Positions 8,013 to 14,856 of a stretch of DNA of 17,489 nucleotides are shown piece after piece. The position numbers were made by a program, and so were the translations under genes. Positions within the stretch are counted from its first letter, which is position 1. The number at the start of each line of letters is the position of its first letter. Source of the stretch: an uncultured Brachyspira sp. (GTDB taxonomy: Bacteria > Spirochaetota > Brachyspiria > Brachyspirales > Brachyspiraceae); assembly GCA_934725655.1 (NCBI GenBank), contig CAKVCJ010000010.1, positions 1 to 17,489 of the forward strand. The letters run 5' to 3'. The notes under the pieces were generated by a model. It did not search any database and had not been told where the DNA came from. It saw only the letters and a list, made by a program, of their open reading frames with translations.

Positions 8013-9449
8013 TTATTTTTTTATTAATTCTTCAACTATTACTTTTAAAGTATCCTCTTTGCCTACATTGCCTGGGAATATAATATAAGGCATATTCGGA
8101 AATTTACTTGCAGCATCTGTCATCCATACAGGTATTCCAGGATATATTTGTCCTTTCACTTTTGCACATTTTACTTTTAATCCATCCACTCCTATGCTGC
8201 TTGATGTAATTCCACCCTTAGCAATAATAAAACTTGGCTTAGATTTCAAATTAGAAAATATAGAAGTTAAAGAATTAGAAATTTGAGAAGCTATTTTTAA
8301 TTCATCTTCCTTATTTCCAGTATTGATATCGAGTCTTTTTCTATTTGTATATATAACAACCGTCTTTCCATTTTCTATATAATCATTAGTGATGTTTATA
8401 ACTCTATTAGCCTCTCTTTCAAGCCCTCCTTCTTCCAATACTAAATGCTGATTAAACTCTATATATTCTATGCCTTCTTTTATCTCTTTAAGTTTTTCAA
8501 GCTGCAAACTTGTTTTATTTACATGCGAACCAACTATGATGATGCCGCCATTTTTGGTGTTTTTATCTATTAGCTCTTCTTTTTTCAATAAATCTTTATC
8601 AGACACATTCCCTATAACCTTAGTAAAAGCAGCAGCAGTTCTATAAACAAATCTTTTGCCTTCCAATATAGCATTTAATAAAGATAATGTGAAAACTTTT
8701 ATATGGAAATAAGAAATAGAGTTTACTATAACCTTATCAAAATTATTGCATGATTTTAATATATCAGTTATATGTTCTATTTTCATTTCATTCTCATCTT
8801 CTATTGATATGGCTTTCACATCTTCTTTTTTAAACTTTCCATTTGTTTTTTCTTCAACCCATTTACACAAATCAGATTCTTTATAGCCAAAAGTTTTATC
8901 CAAAGCAAATTCAGTATCTCCCGCAGGAACTAAATACTCTCCCTCCTGTACATAATGTATATTATTGATGGTGTATCTTCCGCCTTCCAAAAAGAAAGGT
9001 ATTATTACTTCTCCGTCTACTTTAATATTATTTTTCTCAAGTACTTTAGCTATAGTTTCTGTTTCTTCAGGATAATGCCCCCTTAATGTGGAATCTCCTC
9101 TCAAAATGATAATAAAATCTTTATTTAATTTTTTAGATACTTTTATTATATTTTCAGTGATTTCTGTATGCACCTCTATAGTCTGAGATTTGGAGAAACT
9201 TCTCGAATTGGTTAATATAAAAAACATAGAATTGCTTTCATTAAAACCCTTTTCTATATTTTCTATATTCCAATTAGTATATACGCTTATATCATGTACA
9301 GTTTGCACGCCTGTCGGATCATCATCTAATACTATTATTTTTTTATTAAAATTAGAAAAAATATCATTTAATTTTTCATCTATTATTTTTATATTATTTT
9401 TGTCTTTATTTTGATATTTTTCTAATATATCTATAGACAACTTTTCCAT
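8013..9449 (-). CDS. Four-carbon acid-sugar kinase family protein (DUF1537), divergent long type
   Basis: ATP-dependent kinase family (OtnK/DtnK relatives) that phosphorylates sugar acids or their 3-oxo forms. The 478-aa protein has an N-terminal extension of about 37 residues, then LDDDPTGVQTVH (41-52, the acid-substrate domain motif) and RGDSTLRGHYPEE (117-129). The C-terminal nucleotide-binding domain has KGGITSSSIG and ends with YPGIPVW and FPGNVGKEDTL. It differs from the other kinase of this operon (427 aa, ADDLTGA, GGDT), so the two are not a recent duplication. The DDDPTG..TVH subtype next to a beta-hydroxyacid dehydrogenase suggests an oxidise-then-phosphorylate or phosphorylate-then-reduce branch. 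Candidates are 3-oxo-tetronates or 3-oxo-isoapionate, both known DUF1537 substrates. No matching decarboxylase or isomerase is nearby. AAAGGAAAG precedes the ATG. Confidence 0.82.
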   Translation of the reverse strand: MEKLSIDILEKYQNKDKNNIKIIDEKLNDIFSNFNKKIIVLDDDPTGVQTVHDISVYTNWNIENIEKGFNESNSMFFILTNSRSFSKSQTIEVHTEITENIIKVSKKLNKDFIIILRGDSTLRGHYPEETETIAKVLEKNNIKVDGEVIIPFFLEGGRYTINNIHYVQEGEYLVPAGDTEFALDKTFGYKESDLCKWVEEKTNGKFKKEDVKAISIEDENEMKIEHITDILKSCNNFDKVIVNSISYFHIKVFTLSLLNAILEGKRFVYRTAAAFTKVIGNVSDKDLLKKEELIDKNTKNGGIIIVGSHVNKTSLQLEKLKEIKEGIEYIEFNQHLVLEEGGLEREANRVINITNDYIENGKTVVIYTNRKRLDINTGNKEDELKIASQISNSLTSIFSNLKSKPSFIIAKGGITSSSIGVDGLKVKCAKVKGQIYPGIPVWMTDAASKFPNMPYIIFPGNVGKEDTLKVIVEELIKK

Positions 9450-9485
9450 ATACTTTCCTTTTATTAGTTTCAGATATTTATTTTA

Positions 9486-10856
9486 TTACATAAATATGTC
9501 AAATATCAATAACATAACCAAACCTATAGCCCATGCCACAGTTGTATTACAAGACCAATGTCTGATTTGTTCTTTAATATCATCAACCCCCAATGTTCTG
9601 TTTATAACCCAAAAATAAGAGTCATTAAAATAGCTGAAGAATAAAGCACCAGAACAAGAAGCCATAGTTCCTAATACAGGATTGATTCCCAATTGATTTA
9701 AAAGAGGGGCACATATTGAACTTGAAGTTACGATTGCCACTGTACCAGAACCAGCTATAAATCTTACAGCAGTAGCTATTATAAATGGTATAAGTATTGC
9801 AGGTATTTTAGTAGAAGCTATTACTTCAGATATAGAATTAGCTACGCCAGAATCTTTTAATATTTGTCCGAAAGAACCGCCAGCCCCAGTAACTAAGATA
9901 ATTATACCGCAGCCTGTTATTCCTAATTCCATTACTTTTATAGTTTCATTTCTATCCATTTTTTTTGTTAATGTAAAGATACATACTAATAATCCTATTC
10001 CTACTGCAATTACAGGATTACCTATAAATTTCAAAAAAGATATTACAGCATTATTAGTTTCTTCTTTGAAGATGTTTCCTAATATAGTACCTAACAATAT
10101 TAAAATTATAGGGAGCAATATAGGCATAAATGATAAGAAAGCATTAGGCAAATCATCTCTTGAAGGTTTTAATTCACAATCTTCTTCTTTAACTTTTTCA
10201 GTAGGTCTTATCCAACCGCCGTCATCACTTGGAAGCTGATAGACTTTAGAACCTACATATCTAGTGTATATTATAGTTCCTATAAGCATAGGTATACAGA
10301 ATATTACGCCCATTAAAACAGATAATCCTAAATCAGCGCCATAATTTACAGAAGCGGCAAGAGGTCCTGGAGTAGGCAATATCATATGGTGGCTTATAAC
10401 CAATCCTACTGCTAATGCATATCCTAATATAAATATACTTTTAGAAGTTTTTTTAGATATAGCTTTTGCTATAGGAGATAAAAGTATGAATCCGCTGTCG
10501 CAGAAGATAGGTATTGATACCACCCAGCCTGTAATGGCTAATGCAATATCTTCTCTTTTCTTTCCAAATATTTTTACAAATGTTAGAGCCATAGTTTCGG
10601 CAGCACCTGATAATTCAAATATTTGTCCCATCATCACCCCGAAACCTATAATAATACCAATGCTTGATAATGTGTTTCCAAAACCGCCAGTGATGGCTTT
10701 TATGATAGCATCAGTACTCATTCCGCCTATTAGCCCTGTGATAATAGCAGCTAATATAAGTGCTGGGAAAGCATGTATCTTAGTTTTAACTATCATTACT
10801 ATTAGAAGTATGACGCCAACTATAAGACCTATGATTATTTGAATGTCTTGAGTCAT
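9486..10856 (-). CDS. GntP-family gluconate/sugar-acid permease
   Basis: Inner-membrane proton symporter of the gluconate permease family. The 456-aa length is standard and hydrophobic helices run throughout (about 12-14). Family hallmarks are FCDSGF (118-123), ILPTPGPLAAS (159-169), the GAGGSFGQILKDSG loop, and AGSGTVAIVTSSSI in the C-terminal half. It should bring in the acid that the flanking enzymes degrade. The family covers gluconate, 5-keto-gluconate, glycerate and C4 acids, so specificity cannot be read directly. The operon suggests a tetronate such as D-threonate. It has the best ribosome site in the operon (AGGAGG), separated by 20 nt from pdxA2 upstream, and is followed by the second kinase after 36 nt. 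Confidence 0.9.
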   Translation of the reverse strand: MTQDIQIIIGLIVGVILLIVMIVKTKIHAFPALILAAIITGLIGGMSTDAIIKAITGGFGNTLSSIGIIIGFGVMMGQIFELSGAAETMALTFVKIFGKKREDIALAITGWVVSIPIFCDSGFILLSPIAKAISKKTSKSIFILGYALAVGLVISHHMILPTPGPLAASVNYGADLGLSVLMGVIFCIPMLIGTIIYTRYVGSKVYQLPSDDGGWIRPTEKVKEEDCELKPSRDDLPNAFLSFMPILLPIILILLGTILGNIFKEETNNAVISFLKFIGNPVIAVGIGLLVCIFTLTKKMDRNETIKVMELGITGCGIIILVTGAGGSFGQILKDSGVANSISEVIASTKIPAILIPFIIATAVRFIAGSGTVAIVTSSSICAPLLNQLGINPVLGTMASCSGALFFSYFNDSYFWVINRTLGVDDIKEQIRHWSCNTTVAWAIGLVMLLIFDIFM

Positions 10857-10876
10857 AATTATGTCCTCCTAAAATT

Positions 10877-11866
10877 TTATTTATTTAAAAAATTATTGGC
10901 ATATTTAATAGCAACAAGCAAAGCCTCTTCCATACTTACAGAGCCTGCTTCATCTTTTCCTGCTATATCAAATGCAGTGCCATGGTCAACCGAAGTTCTT
11001 AAGAAAGGCAAGCCCAATGTTAAAGATACAACCTTGTGGAAGTCTAAAGTTTTTGTTGCTATATGGCCTTGATCATGATATAAAGATAATACGCATCCAT
11101 ATTTACCGATTAGAGCCTGATGAAATACAGAATCTGCTCCTATTGGTCCAGCCACTTTATAACCCATTTTTGATGCTTCTTCTATTGCAGGCTTAATGTA
11201 TTTTTCTTCTTCATCGCCGAAAAGGCCATGTTCTCCGCCATGCGGATTTAAAGCGGCTATTGCCATTACTTTATCAGAGTTGTCTATCTTTTTTAGTGCT
11301 TCTGTGCATCTTTTTATATAGTCTACAATTCTTTCTTTTGTGATAGCGTCGCAGGCATCTCTCAAAGACATGTGCCTAGTGAGAAAAAATACTCTAAGCC
11401 CTCTTACTTCAAACATCGTTAAAGGGTCTTCTGAATTGGTTTTCTCTCCGAAGATTTCAGTATGCCCTATGAAATTAATTTTAGCAGCTTTTATCGCCTC
11501 TTTATTTATTGGAGCCGTTGTAACAGACCAGACATTTCCTTTTAAGGCATCTTCTATTGCCATTGATATGTAGTTGTATGAAGCTTCGCCGCAATTCGCT
11601 TGAACTTTGCCGAATTCAAATTCCCCTAACGGCTTCTCTGGCTCTATATATTCAATAGTGTTTTTTATCCCCTGTGCTTCTAAAGGACTATTGATTTTTT
11701 TTAAAGTAATATTAGGCTTTAATACTTTCTCTAAAGCCGCTCTATGAGAGTAGACAACAGGTATGGAATTTTCATAAATATCCTCTCTCAATAATGATTT
11801 TATTACTATTTCAGGTCCAATGCCCGCAGGGTCTCCAGCAGTAATAGCTATTCTTTGTCTTTTCAT
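10877..11866 (-). CDS. pdxA2: PdxA2-like 4-phosphoerythronate/D-threonate 4-phosphate dehydrogenase
   Basis: PdxA-family metal- and NAD-dependent dehydrogenase that oxidises a 4-phospho-hydroxyacid and decarboxylates the product. In the D-threonate/D-erythronate pathway PdxA2 yields dihydroxyacetone phosphate and CO2. The 329 aa carry TAGDPAGIGPEI (9-20), IGHTE (133-137), and three metal-ligand histidines: H165 (TRHMSLRD), H209 (NPHGGE) and H264 (YHDQGH). SVDHGTAFDIAGK (292-304) is also present. PdxA itself makes vitamin B6 with PdxJ. The position between a DtnK-like kinase and a sugar-acid permease points to the catabolic PdxA2 role, and no B6 gene is nearby. AGGAGA lies before the ATG, and 23 nt separate it from the kinase gene upstream. 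Confidence 0.88.
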   Translation of the reverse strand: MKRQRIAITAGDPAGIGPEIVIKSLLREDIYENSIPVVYSHRAALEKVLKPNITLKKINSPLEAQGIKNTIEYIEPEKPLGEFEFGKVQANCGEASYNYISMAIEDALKGNVWSVTTAPINKEAIKAAKINFIGHTEIFGEKTNSEDPLTMFEVRGLRVFFLTRHMSLRDACDAITKERIVDYIKRCTEALKKIDNSDKVMAIAALNPHGGEHGLFGDEEEKYIKPAIEEASKMGYKVAGPIGADSVFHQALIGKYGCVLSLYHDQGHIATKTLDFHKVVSLTLGLPFLRTSVDHGTAFDIAGKDEAGSVSMEEALLVAIKYANNFLNK

Positions 11867-11889
11867 TTTTATTTATTCTCCTTTTTTTA

Positions 11890-13173
11890 TTATCTATAAC
11901 TTAAAAAATCTACACATTTTATTAAAGTTTCTGAATCTCCAGCCCCTCCGCCTTTGGTTATTAAATCTAAACCTTTGTATTCGCCGCCGTTCAATTTAGC
12001 ATAAACTACTAAAGGCAATACGGGGTGTTTTATGTCTAAACTATATGAATTTAATTGCGCACAAATCTTTATAGTAGTATCTCCGCCGCTTGTGTAAAGC
12101 GCATCTACTTTTACAGCTTTTAATATTCTTTCTATCGCTAAAGCTAATTTCTCATTTATTAAATTGGATAAATATTCAATATCTGTCTTGCTTATAAGAG
12201 CTATTTCATCAAAATCTAAAGGCTTGTCCCTGTAAAGATTTTCTGATACCATTATGCAAGTATTAAACTCATTAAACTTCGATATAATCTCTTCGCTCAC
12301 ATTTTTAATTTCATCATCGCATAAAGAAGAATCTATAAAATTCTCAGGTCTAAATCTTACTAAACCCACATTTCTATACTGACATATCGTTTTTACCTGT
12401 AATGCAGTTGTATGAGATATTGAACCTATAGCACATAATACCTTTCTATTGTTGGATATATTGCTTTCAGATATATTCATTAATAATTCTGACATTTTGG
12501 CAGTTAATGGCGAAGGATCGCATACTATAAACTTTATTTTGCTGTCTATTACGGCATTGCATATTGAATTAACATGATCTTGATTAATCATATCGCAAAC
12601 TATTATTCTATAACCTTCATTATATTTGTCTTTTATAAATTGAGTTATATAATCGCGTCCCTTCTTTATAATGTTAATATCTAATAGGCAAATCTTTCTT
12701 TTTGTCTGCTTGCTTACTAATAGTTGTATATCGCTGCTTTTTATTGGATTTTTGGAATCATAAGCCATCTCTGTCTCTTCAACCAATACTCCATTGACAA
12801 GCAAATATCCTCCAACAACGGTTCTGCCAGCAGACGGATAAGCAGGACTTAAAAAGGCCATTCTGTCATCGCCCAAAGCATCAAGCATAGCATCTACCTC
12901 AGCCCCTATATTGCCTCGCATAGTGCTGTCTATTCTTTTATTATATATTACAACATCATCGTCCATATACTTCTTAGTAACATCAAATACTATTTTATAA
13001 GCTTCTTTTGATGATATAGATCTGCTCTCTGTAGAACAGCTTATCGCATCATAATTTGAATACAATTCTTTATCATTTAATTGAAGCAGTGTAGTTATAT
13101 TGAAATTATGCAATAATGATATGCTCGCATTAGCCCCTGTCAAATCATCAGCTATTATTAAACATTTATACAT
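11890..13173 (-). CDS. dtnK: Four-carbon acid-sugar kinase (DUF1537), DtnK-like
   Basis: Probable D-threonate (or D-erythronate) kinase supplying the 4-phosphate ester to the PdxA2 encoded next. The 427-aa protein has the N-terminal domain motif ADDLTGA (8-14), STESRS (48-53) and KRIDSTMRGN (79-88). Its C-terminal ATP-binding domain has TSGGDT (near 368) and TKGGGAGD (near 409), the glycine-rich loops of the family. All expected motifs are intact. The pairing of a DUF1537 kinase directly upstream of pdxA2 is the established signature of the dtnK-pdxA2 module; OtnK-type substrates remain possible. Its first 8 nt overlap the end of the regulator gene, and its ribosome site GGGGGTA lies inside that gene, so translation of the two is probably coupled. 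Confidence 0.87.
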   Translation of the reverse strand: MYKCLIIADDLTGANASISLLHNFNITTLLQLNDKELYSNYDAISCSTESRSISSKEAYKIVFDVTKKYMDDDVVIYNKRIDSTMRGNIGAEVDAMLDALGDDRMAFLSPAYPSAGRTVVGGYLLVNGVLVEETEMAYDSKNPIKSSDIQLLVSKQTKRKICLLDINIIKKGRDYITQFIKDKYNEGYRIIVCDMINQDHVNSICNAVIDSKIKFIVCDPSPLTAKMSELLMNISESNISNNRKVLCAIGSISHTTALQVKTICQYRNVGLVRFRPENFIDSSLCDDEIKNVSEEIISKFNEFNTCIMVSENLYRDKPLDFDEIALISKTDIEYLSNLINEKLALAIERILKAVKVDALYTSGGDTTIKICAQLNSYSLDIKHPVLPLVVYAKLNGGEYKGLDLITKGGGAGDSETLIKCVDFLSYR

Positions 13174-13924
13174 TTAATATTTTACCCCCATTTTCTTCTA
13201 TTATAATAGTCTCATCATTAGAAAATATTTTATCAGTGATAATATAATCAAAACTATTTAATGGCCGAACCGATATCACAGAAGCCGAATCAAATTTACT
13301 GCTGTCTGCTACTAAAATGTTAGTATTTGATATATCCATCATTGTCTTTTTTATTTCTACTTTATCAGAACTGTTAGCACAAAAATATAAATCATTAGTA
13401 ATACCAGATGTGCCTATAAATGCCTTTGAAGCTCTAAATCTTTTTATATATTCTATTGTTTCTATAGATGAAGAACAATTGTTTTTATTCTCTATTTTCC
13501 CCCCTGCTATATAAACTGTTATATCATAATTTGAAGCAATACTCGCTATGTCCAAGTCATTTGTTATAACCGTAAGATTTTTCCTCTCATTTAATAAATA
13601 AGATATTTCCATACAGCTTGTGCCCGCATCCAAAATTATAACATCCCCGTCATTTATAAACTCTAATGCCTTTAATGCCATTGCCTGTTTCGTCTTCTTA
13701 TATAAGCTTTTCCTATATACATACGGCGGCAATAAATATATATCTTTTTTTAAATATACTATTCCTTTTCTCTGCTCCATCACTTTTGATTCTTTTAGCC
13801 TTTTTAAATCTCTCCTTATAGTCATGGTGCTCGAATTGCATATTTTTGCTAAATTTTCTATAGAGCTGCTTTTATTTTCTTTTAAAAATTCTAAAATTGT
13901 GTTTTCTCTTTCAAAGGCTTCCAT
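13166..13924 (-). CDS. DeoR-family transcriptional regulator of the acid-sugar operon
   Basis: A 252-aa repressor-type protein. The N-terminal winged helix-turn-helix (about 5-58) has the DeoR recognition pattern SSTMTIRRDLKRL (31-43). The C-terminal DeoR effector domain has DAGTS (99-103), TNDLDIA, YIAGGKI, IGTSGIT and DSSKF, which bind a phosphorylated sugar-type ligand. It is the first gene of the operon it probably controls, so autoregulation is expected. The inducer may be a phosphorylated acid made by one of the two kinases. No strong Shine-Dalgarno precedes the ATG; the nearest purine stretch, GGATGA, is far off at 13 nt. The start codon lies inside a 20-bp tandem repeat, which could make expression of the regulator low or controlled. 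Confidence 0.9.
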   Translation of the reverse strand: MEAFERENTILEFLKENKSSSIENLAKICNSSTMTIRRDLKRLKESKVMEQRKGIVYLKKDIYLLPPYVYRKSLYKKTKQAMALKALEFINDGDVIILDAGTSCMEISYLLNERKNLTVITNDLDIASIASNYDITVYIAGGKIENKNNCSSSIETIEYIKRFRASKAFIGTSGITNDLYFCANSSDKVEIKKTMMDISNTNILVADSSKFDSASVISVRPLNSFDYIITDKIFSNDETIIIEENGGKILNV

Positions 13925-13960
13925 ATAATTAAATAATCATCCATATAATAAAATAATCAT
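13921..13960. repeat. 20-bp tandem direct repeat over the regulator start
   Basis: Two adjacent 20-bp units, CCATATAATTAAATAATCAT and CCATATAATAAAATAATCAT, differ at one base. A degenerate third unit (TCAAATAAAT...) follows to about 13976. The first unit contains the ATG of the DeoR-family gene (13922-13924). At the predicted transcript start the repeats lie in the 5' untranslated leader, so they could be an operator read by the regulator or a leader feature. Confidence 0.7.
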
Positions 13961-13987
13961 TCAAATAAATATCATACATAACTATAT

Positions 13988-14015
13988 AGGATAGTAGTTT
14001 TTAACATAAAGTCAA
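13988..14015 (-). promoter_or_regulatory. Promoter of the acid-sugar operon
   Basis: On the minus strand, -35 TTGACT (14010-14015, 5/6) and -10 TATCCT (13988-13993, 4/6) are separated by 16 nt. Transcription would begin near 13981, giving a leader of about 57 nt to the regulator ATG. It is the only well-formed sigma-70 promoter seen upstream of the six genes, whose other junctions are all 36 nt or less. Confidence 0.6.
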
Positions 14016-14063
14016 GAAAATCATGTTAAAAAATAGTAATTTTTTGTTAAAATATGTTAAAAA
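13998..14063. promoter_or_regulatory. Cluster of TGTTAAAA boxes, probable operator
   Basis: A perfect 10-bp inverted repeat, TTTTTAACAT (13998-14007) and ATGTTAAAAA (14023-14032), straddles the -35 hexamer. Two further direct boxes follow, TTGTTAAAAT (14044-14053) and ATGTTAAAAA (14054-14063). The direct boxes start 21 and 10 nt apart, close to two and one helical turns, so they would lie on one DNA face. Placement over the promoter fits repression, most likely by the DeoR-family protein encoded just downstream. AT-rich DNA makes chance matches easier, but four near-identical decamers in 66 bp is notable. Confidence 0.5.
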
Positions 14064-14115
14064 TGAAGCCGGGATATTTTTTATATATCAATAAATTAAA
14101 AATGCTTGAGGAAAG

Positions 14116-14487
14116 TATTAGACTTGTTTCAAAAGTAGTTGACAAAATTAGTTGTATAATTTTCAAGATAATTTTAGTTATAAAATAATGTTTTATATGT
14201 TGTATAATTAATTATTTTAGTATATAAAAATGCAGTTTTTCTCGAAGCGTATCCGAAGTATATAAGGTTCTTTGTGCCAATACCGAAGGCACTTTCTTTC
14301 GGTCGCCCTGAAGGACTTCCTACGGTCGCCCTGAAGGACTCTTTTCAGTTGCACCGAGTAGGTGCCTTGCCGCAGGCACGCAGAGCGTCGGCAAAAAAAC
14401 TGGTGCTGTGTACTTCGCAGGGAGCAAAGCCCAAGTTATAAAAACTATAATAAAAAATATTTATTTAGTTTTGAAACTACTCTACTA
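14116..14487. mobile_element. Non-coding 372-bp element with imperfect 22-bp terminal inverted repeats (MITE-like)
   Basis: The ends 14116-14137 and 14466-14487 are inverted repeats matching 18 of 22 positions, with GTTTCAAAA as the common core. Nested inside is a second inverted pair, CAGTTTTT (14233-14240) and AAAAACTG (14395-14402). The interior 14240-14440 is visibly GC-richer than any other non-coding part of the window. It contains small hairpins (GTGCC/GGCAC at 14274-14292, GTGCCT/AGGCAC at 14362-14379) and a duplicated 18-mer. No transposase frame is present and no clear target-site duplication flanks it. It could be a miniature transposable element, another intergenic repeat family, or a structured RNA gene. 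Confidence 0.5.
14300..14340 (+). repeat. Duplicated 18-mer inside the GC-rich core
   Basis: CGGTCGCCCTGAAGGACT occurs exactly at 14300-14317 and again at 14323-14340, a period of 23 nt with a 5-nt linker. The base composition is strikingly different from the surrounding AT-rich DNA. Confidence 0.9.
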
Positions 14488-14856
14488 TTTATTTTATAAG
14501 CATAGTATTGTATTTGTTTAACTGAAGGCGTGGGATAAAAAAGAGATTTGTAGAAGGATATAAAATAATAATTAATGGTTTAACTGTATAAGGCTTTGCT
14601 TATTATATTAATAAAAATGAAATTGAGATATTAGTTAAATATTCAAATTAATATTAAATATTTTGATTTGCTATCAGCTAAAAAATAATTTTGAAATTGC
14701 CTAATTATTGTTCATTTTGAGAAAAAATATAAAAAAATAAATCATTTTTAATAAAAAATTAAAAAAAATTGAATATTCATTATTGTATATAGTAAAAAAT
14801 TAATATAAAATTATGCTCCTATTTTAAAAAAATTAATTTAAAGGAGTTTACAAAAA
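14488..14856. other. Non-coding AT-rich stretch upstream of the amidohydrolase
   Basis: There are about 370 nt with no supported gene. The only candidate -35/-10 pair near the downstream gene is weak (TTGTAT at 14783-14788, TATAAA at 14804-14809, 15-nt spacing). The ribosome site AAGGAG at 14841-14846 belongs to the amidohydrolase. Confidence 0.5.

Noticed and set aside
10486..11573. Plus-strand ORFs of 74-118 codons opposite the permease and pdxA2 genes
   Set aside because: They lie antisense to well-conserved genes, lack ribosome sites and show no domain signature, so they are frame shadows.
14139..14156. TTGACA followed by TATAAT as a strong promoter in the left arm of the repeat element
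   Set aside because: The two hexamers are only 10 nt apart, too close for a sigma-70 promoter.
14063..14188. 42-codon plus-strand ORF starting MKPGYFLYIN, ahead of and running into the repeat element
   Set aside because: No Shine-Dalgarno precedes the ATG, which lies within the last TGTTAAAA box. The 3' half of the frame runs over the left terminal repeat and the composition is typical of chance AT-rich frames.
14300..14340. CRISPR-like repeat
   Set aside because: Only two copies with a 5-nt linker, no spacers of normal length, and no cas genes in the window.
14526..14651. A frame with one internal stop (RRGIKKRFVEGYKIIINGLT then GFAYYINKNEIEILVKYSN) that could be a gene relic
   Set aside because: Only about 40 codons, no start signal and no family recognised. 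AT-rich DNA easily yields lysine/isoleucine/asparagine-rich frames of this size.
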